Under the pieces are notes generated by a model, which saw nothing but the letters and a program-made list of their open reading frames with translations, searched no databases and was not told the DNA's origin. Position numbers and translations under genes: made by a program. From NCBI RefSeq assembly GCF_009737085.1, contig NZ_WOVL01000024.1, positions 19,579 through 83,578 on the forward strand: a stretch of DNA of 64,000 bases, given 5' to 3'. This DNA comes from Paenibacillus sp. NEAU-GSW1 (GTDB lineage: Bacteria > Bacillota > Bacilli > Paenibacillales > Paenibacillaceae). Positions 26,274-35,200 of the stretch are shown piece after piece (the stretch's first letter is position 1; the number at the start of each line of letters is the position of its first letter).

Positions 26274-26312
26274 AAAAAGCCTGCGCAGGAACGAGTCCTG
26301 CGCAGGCTTTTT
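26274..26312. terminator. Bidirectional terminator
   Basis: 17-bp perfect stem (AAAAAGCCTGCGCAGGA / TCCTGCGCAGGCTTTTT) with a 5-base loop, between the convergent flavoprotein gene and the small acidic protein gene. Confidence 0.92.
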
Positions 26313-26320
26313 CAAATTGA

Positions 26321-26698
26321 TTACACGATAAAATGATCGTAGCTGCCGTCATCGGGCTCGAAATCCTCATGATTATCGTCATTCCAATTGCGCAAACCTT
26401 CCGCTTCTTCATCCGCAGCATTCCAGTCTTCATTGACGACATGAGCCGGTATTGTAATCGCATTAAGCGAATAGGCCGTATCGGTAACTGCTTCCGAGCC
26501 GATAGCGGCCTGCTCCACCAATCGCCCGCCATGCGCCTGCGCAATTTCAAGCGCAGACGTCAAGTCCGCCCCCTCTACATGAATATGTACCCGATTCGCT
26601 TCATGCATCATCGGCTCATAGCCAAGCTCCTGCAGCGTATCGCATGCAATCGCCGCGCTCGATGCGTCGGCAAAGTCGAATAAAATAGCTGAACTCAT
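26321..26698 (-). CDS. Small acidic protein of unknown function
   Basis: 125 aa. The first 80 residues look like a small alpha/beta domain (SSAILFDFADASSAAIACDT; RVHIHVEGADLTSALEIAQAHGG), similar in pattern to ferredoxin-like ligand or metal-binding folds. The last 35 residues are strongly acidic and probably disordered (EDFEPDDGSYDHFIV). No signal peptide. The ATG at 26698 follows AGGAG; a GTG at 26704 is the alternative. Not a family I can name. Confidence 0.65.
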   Translation of the reverse strand: MSSAILFDFADASSAAIACDTLQELGYEPMMHEANRVHIHVEGADLTSALEIAQAHGGRLVEQAAIGSEAVTDTAYSLNAITIPAHVVNEDWNAADEEAEGLRNWNDDNHEDFEPDDGSYDHFIV

Positions 26699-26785
26699 CT
26701 GCACTCATCTCCTACATAAACTGATTTGCTTCGTTCACTCAACTAGTTTGTCCTAAAATCAGCCACATCTATATGCGAAAACATA

Positions 26786-26813
26786 TTGTCATTTCATTAT
26801 TTTCCACTATAAT
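26786..26813 (+). promoter_or_regulatory. Promoter for the PAS-HTH gene
   Basis: TTGTCA (26786-26791) and TATAAT (26808-26813) with a 16-base spacer, about 95 bases before the ATG at 26910. The leader between them is AT-rich and contains GTTAAC. Confidence 0.6.
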
Positions 26814-26909
26814 TTAATGTAACCGATTGACGTTAACTTATCTAACATAACTAGTGATTAATATTACCATAACTTGATTTTATATTCCCTCAAAGGTGGT
26901 GTCATCCAG

Positions 26910-27809
26910 ATGTACAACATTTTCTACATGCTAAATGAGCCGATGATGATCGTAGAATTTGAGCATAACCGCTGGTACGTTCGCGACGTGAATCATTCAT
27001 TCACTCTGCTAACCGGCTATAAGAAAAGCGAGCTGATTGACATTGATCCGAACGGCCTTCTCAAAGAAGGCCTGTCCTTTCACCAATTAACCGCAGCGCT
27101 TGCCGAGGATAACGCTGACAATTCCGCCGAATGGGAGCTCGTTACGCGCCTGACTCGCCCCGTTCCCGTCAAGCTGACGTGCAGAAGGCTGCCGCAAGAC
27201 AATATGTCCGGCTTTGGCTATATCGTCAACTGCATCGATTTGTCCGAATCGAATTGGATCGACGATTTCGCGCAAGACAATCAAATCGTCATGACGTTGA
27301 ATGTATCCGAGCAATTCCGAATTGTTGACGCCAAACGCTACTACTCTCCTCTCAAGCAGCGTACTTCCAGTCTCGTCAATCAGTGCATACTTGATTTCAT
27401 TGCGGAAGACAGCGTATTGCCGCTCCGCCGCGTGATGGATAATGTCCGCAAAACCGGCATAGCCGAGCAAATGGAGCTGCGTATGTCGATTAACGACAAA
27501 GCTTATTTGGCTTCGGCTATCATCAAGCCGTTCTACAACGGCAATAAAAGCTTCCGCTGCTTCTCCATCATTATTACCGAACTTAACTTGCACGCGCAGG
27601 ACGAAGACTCCTCTTACAAGCTGCGCATGCTTATGCTGAATAAAAACATTTCAGCCACTTCACTCGCCCAATCGACGCTTATTTCCCTTACGACCATCTC
27701 CAAAATACGCAACGGAAAAATAAAAAAGCCTCAACGCCTCACGGCGGAATTGATTGCCGGAGAGCTGGGCGTTAAGCCGGAGTCGATCTGGAGCAGCTTT
27801 AAACGATAA
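26910..27809 (+). CDS. PAS-domain protein with C-terminal Cro/CI-type HTH
   Basis: 299 aa from the ATG at 26910 (MYNIFYMLNEPMMIVEFEHN), preceded by AAGGTGGTG; the longer frame from 26874 has no ribosome site. An N-terminal PAS fold (about 5-110: VRDVNHSFTLLTGYKKSELI) is followed by a second PAS-like region (about 115-230). The C-terminal 60 residues form an XRE-like helix-turn-helix (ATSLAQSTLISLTTISKIRN ... ELGVKPESIW). Soluble. Probably a transcription factor whose DNA binding is tuned by a ligand or redox state. The domain order (PAS first, HTH last) is uncommon for XRE regulators. Confidence 0.8.
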   Translation: MYNIFYMLNEPMMIVEFEHNRWYVRDVNHSFTLLTGYKKSELIDIDPNGLLKEGLSFHQLTAALAEDNADNSAEWELVTRLTRPVPVKLTCRRLPQDNMSGFGYIVNCIDLSESNWIDDFAQDNQIVMTLNVSEQFRIVDAKRYYSPLKQRTSSLVNQCILDFIAEDSVLPLRRVMDNVRKTGIAEQMELRMSINDKAYLASAIIKPFYNGNKSFRCFSIIITELNLHAQDEDSSYKLRMLMLNKNISATSLAQSTLISLTTISKIRNGKIKKPQRLTAELIAGELGVKPESIWSSFKR

Positions 27810-27837
27810 CGTTCCGCTGCCGCAGCAAGCCCATACG

Positions 27838-27871
27838 AAAAAAAGCCGTTCCTCCAAATAAGAGGAACGGC
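27838..27871 (-). terminator. Terminator of the xylAB operon
   Basis: Stem GCCGTTCCTC / GAGGAACGGC followed on the minus strand by a run of seven T. Confidence 0.9.
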
Positions 27872-27907
27872 ATCAACTCGCGATTATTCCATTGTATTGC
27901 CGATGTT

Positions 27908-29404
27908 CTAGTTCCGGTAAGGAACCAGTGCTTCATTCAATCCGCGCGTTTGCGCGTAAACCTGCTGATACACACGGAACAAGCCTTTGTAAGCTTCAAC
28001 CGCTTCAGCTTGCGGCTCGTAAGAAACCGCGTGTTTCACATATTGTTGTGCGCATGCCTCCAGGCTTGGATACCAGCCGCAGCCGTAAGCTGCCAGCATG
28101 GCCGCGCCAAGGCCAGGGCCTTGCTCATTCTCAAGCGCAACGACGTTGGCGCCAAAAATATCGGCCTGCATTTGCAGCCAAACCGGATTTTGCGCGCCGC
28201 CTCCGATCGAAACGATCGTATCGACTGTCTTGCCCGCTTTGCGAAACATATCAACCGATTCGTTGAGCGAGAACGTAATGCCCTCCATAACCGCACGTGC
28301 GAAATGGATTCGCTCATGCGAGCCGTCTACGCCGATAAAGCTTGCGCGAATGGCAGGATCGGCATGAGGCGTCCGCTCGCCGACAAGATACGGCGTGAAG
28401 AGCAGACCGTTCGCGCCAGGCTTTACTTCGTTGACGCCTTGAAGCAATTGATCGAACGATTCGTTCGGCGCGAACGTCTTTTTGAACCAGCTCAGGCTGT
28501 AGCCTGCAGCCAGCGTAACGCCCATTGCATAGAACGAATCTTCTTTGCCGTGATTGAAGAAGTGGACTTTGCCGCCGAAATCTTTATCCTTGTCATTCTC
28601 ATAGGAGAGAATAACGCCGGACGTTCCGATGCTGCAAAGCGTCAGCCCTTCGCTCAGGATGCCTGCGCCGATTGCGCCGCAAGCGTTGTCCGCTCCGCCG
28701 GCAAACACCTTCGTCGAAGGAAGCAGGCCGGAAGCAGCCGCCGCTTCAGGAAGCAGCGTGCCGACGAGACCATGCGATTCAACTAACGGCGGGCAGAAGC
28801 TTGCCGGAAGTCCGAAAGCAGCAAGCACGTCGCTGCTCCACTTCTTGCCGGCTACATCGAGAATGAGTGTGCCCGCCGCATCGGAGTAATCCATGTGAAG
28901 CTCGCCGGTCAACCGGTAGCGCACATAGTCCTTCGGCAGAAGGAACAGCTTCGCTTCAGCGAAAGCTTGAGGCTCGTATTGGCGAACCCACAAAATTTTA
29001 GGAAGCGTGAAGCCTTCCAGCGCCGGATTGCGCGTTACGCTAAGCAGCTTGTCGCCAAGCGTCGCTTCAATCTCACGGCATTGCGCCGTCGTGCGCGTAT
29101 CGTTCCACAAAATAGCGTTGCGGATCGGGTCGCCCGCTTCGTTCAACAGCACGAGTCCGTGCATTTGACCGGAGAAGCTGATGCCTTCGATCTGTTCGGC
29201 GGATACGCCGGCTGCCGAGGACAATTCCTTCAGCGCTTCCAGCGTCGCATCCACCCAATCATCCGGCTTCTGCTCGCTCCAGCCGCTATGCTCATGGAAG
29301 AGCGGGTAGCTGCGCGATGCTTCCGCAGCTACCGTGCCTTCCCGGTCAACGAGCAGCACTTTAACGGCGCTCGTACCAAGATCTACACCAATAACATAAC
29401 TCAT
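27908..29404 (-). CDS. xylB: Xylulokinase
   Basis: FGGY-family kinase phosphorylating D-xylulose to xylulose 5-phosphate for the pentose-phosphate pathway. 498 aa. The N-terminal phosphate-binding motif GVDLGTSAVKVLLVD, the xylulokinase-typical FSGQMHGLVLL and AILWNDTRT, and the C-terminal ATP motif SIGGGAQNPVWLQMQADIF with EQGPGLGAAMLA are present. It follows xylA by 20 bases and shares its promoter and terminator. Confidence 0.97.
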   Translation of the reverse strand: MSYVIGVDLGTSAVKVLLVDREGTVAAEASRSYPLFHEHSGWSEQKPDDWVDATLEALKELSSAAGVSAEQIEGISFSGQMHGLVLLNEAGDPIRNAILWNDTRTTAQCREIEATLGDKLLSVTRNPALEGFTLPKILWVRQYEPQAFAEAKLFLLPKDYVRYRLTGELHMDYSDAAGTLILDVAGKKWSSDVLAAFGLPASFCPPLVESHGLVGTLLPEAAAASGLLPSTKVFAGGADNACGAIGAGILSEGLTLCSIGTSGVILSYENDKDKDFGGKVHFFNHGKEDSFYAMGVTLAAGYSLSWFKKTFAPNESFDQLLQGVNEVKPGANGLLFTPYLVGERTPHADPAIRASFIGVDGSHERIHFARAVMEGITFSLNESVDMFRKAGKTVDTIVSIGGGAQNPVWLQMQADIFGANVVALENEQGPGLGAAMLAAYGCGWYPSLEACAQQYVKHAVSYEPQAEAVEAYKGLFRVYQQVYAQTRGLNEALVPYRN

Positions 29405-29424
29405 AGGAATGGGATCCTCCCGGA

Positions 29425-30738
29425 TTAAACGCTGAAAATAACTTCGCTCAGCATCAGTTTGATCCGCTCTTGACGGCCGGACTCGACTTTAATCGGATTG
29501 TTTTGCAGCGTGTATTGCTCAAGCGATGCAAGCGTAGCTTTGCCGGAAACGATGTCCGCGCCAATGCCTTCTTTGAAGCTGCGGTAGCGGTTTTCTACGA
29601 TGCCGTCGAGAATTTTCTCCTCGATCAGTTTTGCAGCTGCTTTCAAGCCCCAAGCGAAGCTGTCCATGCCTGCGATGTGAGCAAGGAACAAGTCTTCAAC
29701 TTCGAACGAACCACGGCGTACTTTAGCGTCGAAGTTTACGCCGCCACGGCCGATGCCGCCAGCTTTCAGCACTTCATACATCGTCAAAGTTGTCGAGTAC
29801 AGGTCAGTAGGGAATTCGTCTGTATCCCAGCCGAGAAGCAGATCGCCTTGGTTCGCATCAAGCGATCCAAGCATGCCGTTGATTGCAGCAGTGCGGATTT
29901 CGTGCTCGAACGTGTGGCCAGCCAGCGTTGCATGGTTCGCTTCAAGGTTCAATTTGAAATGATCTTTCAAGCCGTATTTTTGCAAGAATGCAATTGTTGT
30001 AGCGGAGTCGAAGTCGTATTGGTGTTTCGTTGGCTCTTTCGGTTTAGGCTCGATCAGGAATTGCGCGTCGAAGCCGATTTCTTTCGCGTATGCGATCGCC
30101 ATATGGTACAAGCGTGCAAGGTTGTCGAGCTCAAAGCCCATATCTGTGTTCAGAAGCGTTTCGTAGCCTTCACGGCCGCCCCAGAATACATAGTTTTCTG
30201 CGCCCAGCTCTTTGCCGACTTCCAGACCTTTTTTCAATTGCGCGCCAGCATATGCGTAAACTTCAGCATTTACTGCTGTACCTGCGCCGTGTACAAAACG
30301 CGGGTTGGAGAACATGTTAACTGTATTCCACAGCAATTTTTTGCCGGATTGTTTCATATGATCTTTCATCATCGCTACGATGACGTCAAGGTTTTTGTTC
30401 GATTCTGCAAGCGTGCTGCCTTCTGGAGCGATATCCACGTCATGGAACGCGAAGAAAGGAACGTTCAATTTATCAAGGAATTCGAAGTTCGCTTCTACGC
30501 GAGCTTTCGCGCGGTCCAGACCGTCGAATTTATCCCAGCCGCGAACCATTGTTGCGTTGCCGAATGGATCAGCGCCGTTAGCGTTGAATGTATGCCAGTA
30601 AGCAACTGCGAAGCGCAAATGCTCTTCCATCGTTTTGCCCAGAACAACTTGGTTTGGATCGTAGTGTTTGAATGCAAGCGGATTGTTGGAGCCTTTGCCC
30701 TCGAATTGAATTTTGCCGATATTCGCGAAGTAAGTCAT
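29425..30738 (-). CDS. xylA: Xylose isomerase
   Basis: Converts D-xylose to D-xylulose using divalent metals in a TIM barrel. 437 aa, class II length. Catalytic His in [13 protein letters not shown], the signature [16 protein letters not shown], and metal ligands in [18 protein letters not shown] and [16 protein letters not shown] are visible. GGGAGG lies 12 bases before the ATG. First gene of xylAB, controlled by the xyl operator and cre just upstream. Confidence 0.98.
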   Translation of the reverse strand: MTYFANIGKIQFEGKGSNNPLAFKHYDPNQVVLGKTMEEHLRFAVAYWHTFNANGADPFGNATMVRGWDKFDGLDRAKARVEANFEFLDKLNVPFFAFHDVDIAPEGSTLAESNKNLDVIVAMMKDHMKQSGKKLLWNTVNMFSNPRFVHGAGTAVNAEVYAYAGAQLKKGLEVGKELGAENYVFWGGREGYETLLNTDMGFELDNLARLYHMAIAYAKEIGFDAQFLIEPKPKEPTKHQYDFDSATTIAFLQKYGLKDHFKLNLEANHATLAGHTFEHEIRTAAINGMLGSLDANQGDLLLGWDTDEFPTDLYSTTLTMYEVLKAGGIGRGGVNFDAKVRRGSFEVEDLFLAHIAGMDSFAWGLKAAAKLIEEKILDGIVENRYRSFKEGIGADIVSGKATLASLEQYTLQNNPIKVESGRQERIKLMLSEVIFSV

Positions 30739-30786
30739 GAATAAATGGCCTCCCTTAGAATAGTAAAATGGTTGATTTGGTTTTCT

Positions 30787-30800
30787 TGAAAACGTTCACC
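30787..30800 (-). promoter_or_regulatory. cre (CcpA) site in the xylA leader
   Basis: TGAAAACGTTCACC matches the CcpA consensus TGWAANCGNTNWCA at 13 of 14 positions. It lies just downstream of the xylA -10 box and upstream of the start codon, a place where CcpA would block transcription in the presence of glucose. Confidence 0.8.
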
Positions 30801-30803
30801 TAG

Positions 30804-30833
30804 AGCATAACATGACTAGACTTAGTTTGTCTA
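30804..30833 (-). promoter_or_regulatory. xylA promoter
   Basis: Minus strand: -35 TAGACA (30828-30833) and -10 TATGCT (30804-30809), 18 bases apart. The XylR operator overlaps the -35 box. Confidence 0.65.
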
Positions 30834-30846
30834 TTAAACAAACAAA
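30822..30846. promoter_or_regulatory. XylR operator between xylA and xylR
   Basis: Inverted repeat with half-sites TTAGTTTGT (30822-30830) and ACAAACAAA (30838-30846), 8 of 9 bases symmetric around a 7-base centre. This is the form of the xyl operator of Bacillus and relatives, where the ROK repressor XylR binds in the absence of xylose. Confidence 0.85.
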
Positions 30847-30923
30847 GTTTTGTGGTATCCTTATTTTAGAACAGCTTGTGTTACAATGACATAGAACGGA
30901 TTAACGGACGGAGGCTATTTTCA

Positions 30924-32087
30924 TTGAAGGTAACAACCACTGGCGACTTGACGCTCATTAAAAAAATAAACACTTCCATCGTGCTGGACGCGGTTCGTAA
31001 AAACGCCAACCTCTCTCGCGCTCAAATATCCGAGTTGACGGGTCTCAACAAAGCAACGGTCTCCAGCCTCGTGCAAGATTTGATCGACAACGATCTTGTG
31101 CTTGAGATTGGACCGGGACAATCGAGCGGCGGCCGAAAGCCAGTTATGCTGCTTTTTAACGGACAAGCCGGCTATGCGGTTGGCATCGATCTAGGCGTTA
31201 ATTATATTCGCGGTATTCTGACCGACTTGGACGGCAATGTTGTAGCTGAAATTCAGCGCCGTCTCAAAAAACACCCTTTTGAGTATACCCTCGAACAACT
31301 TGTTCAATGCATTTCCGAGCTAATTCAGCAAGCCCCGGACAGCCGTTACGGCATTGTCGGCCTCGGCGTCGGCGCGCCCGGCATCGTCGACGACAAGGGC
31401 GCTATGCTGTTCGCGCCCAATCTGGATTGGAAGCAGGTCGAGCTGCAGCGTTTGCTCGAAGAACAGTTTCAAGTTCCTGTCACCATCGACAATGAAGCAA
31501 ATGCAGGCGCGCAAGGCGAACAGAAATACGGAGCAGGACGCGGCATTGCGCATCAAATCTACGTCAGCGTTGGCATTGGCATCGGTACCGGCATCATTCT
31601 AAATAAAGAATTGTATAAGGGCGCGTCCGGCTTCTCCGGCGAGCTTGGCCATTTATCTATCGCCTATGACGGCAAGCCTTGCCGCTGCGGCAATGAAGGA
31701 TGCTGGGAATTGTATGCTTCGGAGAACGCGCTGCTCGAGAGAGCCGAGCCGCTCGGCTTCGACAATCTTGAGGATTTGCTTCAAGCGGCGGAAGACGGCA
31801 ATATCGAGGTTCGCCAGCTGTTCCATTCGATCGGCGATTATTTGGGCGCGGGCATATCGAATATCGTCAACGTCTTCAATCCCGACGTTGTCATTATCGG
31901 CAATCGAATGAGCCGGGCTAAAACATGGCTTGAAGCAGCGGTGCAAGCATCCGTCGCGCGCCGCACGCTGCCTTATCATCGCGAGAGGCTGCAGCTTCTT
32001 TTCGCCGAGCTTCAGGATCAATCAGCTGTTAGAGGTGCGGCTTACTACGCGATCAGCAGCTTCATCGCCACCATGAGAACCAGCTAG
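30924..32087 (+). CDS. xylR: Xylose operon repressor, ROK family
   Basis: 387 aa from a TTG start at 30924 (reading MKVTTTGDLTLIKKIN), placed 10 bases after GGAGG; the longer frame from 30876 begins inside the promoter. N-terminal winged HTH (LSRAQISELTGLNKATVSSL) is followed by the conserved SSGGRKPVML and a ROK domain (GIDLGVNYIRGILTDLDGN; SVGIGIGTGI; zinc motif CRCGNEGCWELYASE). These features match B. subtilis XylR throughout. It binds D-xylose to release the operator and is divergent from xylAB. A -10-like TACAAT (30882-30887) sits upstream. Confidence 0.95.
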   Translation: MKVTTTGDLTLIKKINTSIVLDAVRKNANLSRAQISELTGLNKATVSSLVQDLIDNDLVLEIGPGQSSGGRKPVMLLFNGQAGYAVGIDLGVNYIRGILTDLDGNVVAEIQRRLKKHPFEYTLEQLVQCISELIQQAPDSRYGIVGLGVGAPGIVDDKGAMLFAPNLDWKQVELQRLLEEQFQVPVTIDNEANAGAQGEQKYGAGRGIAHQIYVSVGIGIGTGIILNKELYKGASGFSGELGHLSIAYDGKPCRCGNEGCWELYASENALLERAEPLGFDNLEDLLQAAEDGNIEVRQLFHSIGDYLGAGISNIVNVFNPDVVIIGNRMSRAKTWLEAAVQASVARRTLPYHRERLQLLFAELQDQSAVRGAAYYAISSFIATMRTS

Positions 32088-32096
32088 ATGAGGGAT

Positions 32097-32222
32097 TAGG
32101 TTAAAAGCAACCTGCGCATTTGAATGTTCTTCCGATCGCCATAACCTATAAAATAAAAAGCCATTCCTTGATAAGATGTTGGTACCACCAAACACCAAAA
32201 CAAGGGATAGGCTTTTTTTACA
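32097..32222. repeat. Relic related to the IS-like leader at the window's right end
   Basis: This 125-base stretch aligns by eye with 63852-63990. Shared blocks are CTGCrCATTTrAATGTTC, GCCATnAACCT, AAAAAG(AA)GCCATnTCCTTG and GTACCACCAA. In both copies the end forms a hairpin (here AAAAGCCATTCCTTG against CAAGGGATAGGCTTTT). It probably represents a solo end or remnant of the same mobile element. Here the hairpin with its flanking A/T runs could also terminate both the large surface operon and xylR. Confidence 0.5.
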
Positions 32223-32254
32223 AACAATAATGAATCACTATATTTATGCCTCTA

Positions 32255-35200
32255 TTACTTCACGCGATGAATTTGATAATAATCGTAAATCGTTCCGGCG
32301 ATTTCAACGACGGCCGTATCCGTCTTTATCGTGCCGTTGCTGTAATAAACCGTAAACGTAAAGGTTAACGGCCCGTCCTCCAGCTTCTCAAATGAATCGT
32401 CCCACATCTCTCCTGTCCACGAAGTACCCGCTTCATTAACAGGAACAAGGCTGCTTTGGAAGCCGTTCATCTCCGCCTCTACCCGCTCCGCGACCGTATC
32501 TGTTGCCGTTAACGTCGTATCCGCCTCCAGCACAAACTTCTCGCCGGCCCAAAACACATTCTCTGCTCTTGGCAACGACGCGCTCCCGCTTTGCCCCATG
32601 TTATAAGCGATACGATTCGCCTCCCACTTCGGCGTATGCTTGACGAAGCCGTCGATGCGAAGCGGCAGCACCGCAATCGTTTTCGCAATAGTGACCGCCG
32701 AAGCCATTCCGTCGCTGACGGTCATTACAACCTTCCAAGCGCCAGTTGACTTCAATTGAAGCGTCGGAGGATCTAAGGAATACGGCTCGCTCACTTTATA
32801 CGAATAGGTTCGAACATTGTCCCCATTCGCTTCAGGGGGCGGAATCATTTTAAAGGTTACGTCCAGCGGATCGCCGTCGGGATCGGCAACCGAAGCGCTC
32901 AATCGCACTGTATCCCCTTCATATACCGGCTTTGGTGTCCAATCGAAATCGCCAATCGGCGCGCGATTGAAAATCATATATTTCGCAACCGACCAGTTCG
33001 ACCAGTCTGTCTCATCTTTTACCCGCACCCGGACAGCGAGCGGTTCTCCGCTGCTTAATAGGACAGGTATTCTCCAATCTCCGTTGGCGGCTGCGGTATG
33101 CTGACTCTGAATGCCGGAATCATAAAGCAGGCTAGTCATCGTCTGATCCAGCACTTGCACCTGATAGGCGGAAAATTCCGTTCCCGCATCCTCATCGGAC
33201 TGTACCCATTCAATCGTCGGCTTCTGCGCTGTAAGTGTCGGATTGTTCAGCGTCCCCGTCGGAAATGTTACTGCAGCTGTTGGCGGACTGTTTACAATCT
33301 GCAGCGTCCGTGAGTAAACATTAGACCATAGCGGCATGCCGACCTTCGGCTCGTCTTTCACTTCTAGTGTAATGGTGTATATCCCTAATTCAGATAAATC
33401 GGCCGATGCAGCGGCACCCTTAATCTCGGAGAAGGTTGGCGGAGTCTGTTTGTTCTTCATGAATATGACATTACCGTTCCGCTTCACTTTCCATACCCAT
33501 TCGGCTATCGGATCGTCATTCGGGTCACTGGAATAATCGACAATGGCTATGCCGCCATTCTTGCTTGTTACGGACGGTTCAATTGTAAAGAGCGCAACTG
33601 GCGGCTGATTGTCAGCGCTGGTAAAGATGCTCTGAACGACTTCATCGGACCAGGCGTTATCCGTATCGCGAACGATCAAAGAGATGTAATACACTTGATC
33701 CGCCGGCAGCGTACTCGGAATCGGCCCCGGCGTCCATTCCGTATCATTGGCGCCCTTCCACTTCCACCGTTCCTCTGCGATGCCGCTGTTCTCGGTCGAT
33801 AAACGATCCAAGTCATAAGATGTTTCATTCACTTTGATATCGAAATTGCCGCTATTGCTTTCAGACGGCGTTGTTTTAACCGTGAATCGGGCAATTGGCC
33901 GGCGATGTGCATAGATGATCAATTTGGACGCCAGCTCATTACTCCACTTGCGATATTCCTCGAACGTGTCTATATCCTTCGGATTATCCTTACCCTGCCA
34001 GACGATCGTGTACTTGCCCGGCTTCGTAAAGTATTCGAGCGGTTCGGCAAGCTCCATCCCGCTTTGCTCAAAGGTGCCAAGCGAATTCTCGTAATAATCG
34101 GAATCGTGATCGAACCGCCAACGGTCTGCGATTTTCACATCGCTTTCTTTGTCCTCATACGTTGTTTCGTATATCATTTTGTCTGAAGAATAGGACGATG
34201 TTTCCGGATCGTATTCAAGAACCACTTTGCCGACGCCTAACGTTCGCTTCACGCCTGCTTGCTCAATTAAATATTGGGCGAGTTTGGCGAGTGCCAAATC
34301 AATGTCGGTGCCATCGATGTACGTTCCATACTTTACTGTTTCAACCATTGATTCTGTTTCTTCTTTGATTGCTCCGGTTCCCATTCCGATATAGGAGGCT
34401 TCGTACGAGAATAGCTCATCCTCGACTTGATAGCGCTTGACCTCATCCGCTAGATCGTCGCTCGTCGTATTGGTCAGATTCACGTAGAAATGGTCAGCCC
34501 CTGTGCGCCAGGAATGCTCCTTTAAATCCTGCAGCAAATCCATCTCATCCGCCTGATAGATCGGAAGGCCTTGCGGGTAATTCACCACACCGTCGATAAC
34601 GGCGCTTCGCTTAATCGGCAAGTTGCCAATGGAGACGACAGAATCGGTCTCTGGATCATAATATTTGTACGTACCCGCAGCGTCTTTATAATACATTTTA
34701 CCGTCTGGGGTTTCTGCAAAAAGGACTTCGGTATTTGAGGTTGCTGTCCAAGTCTCAATATACTTGGAAATATTCCGGACCGGATCCTGAATATAAATGC
34801 CTTTATTCGCCATATAGACTCTACTGTCAAAACGAGACGTATAAGCGTAAGCAAAGGAGTTGTTTTGGACTCCGGTTGGATTATCACTGAATGAGCCTAG
34901 AATAAGCGGCATGTAAGCTGGGCCTAAACGTTCATATCCGCCGGTAGACCCGCGTATAAATTGACCGGATTCGTTATTCCATGATGCAGCTGAAATTTCC
35001 AACACTTGTCTTAGCAGCTGCTCAACCTGCCCTGTTTTTTCGTTAAAGGTCATCAGCAAATCGAATCGCCAATCATCCTCTTCCGTCTCGCAGCGGAACA
35101 TCGGCTGGCCTTTATAATTCGTCGAGAACACCATTGTGCTTATGCAGGCCATATTTAATGCCGTTTCGAGACCTGTGTTATTGTCGATCTTGTAGATTTG

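Noticed and set aside
29470..30744. 424-codon plus-strand frame opposite xylA
   Set aside because: Antisense shadow of xylA, Cys/Phe/Val-rich with no recognisable motif.
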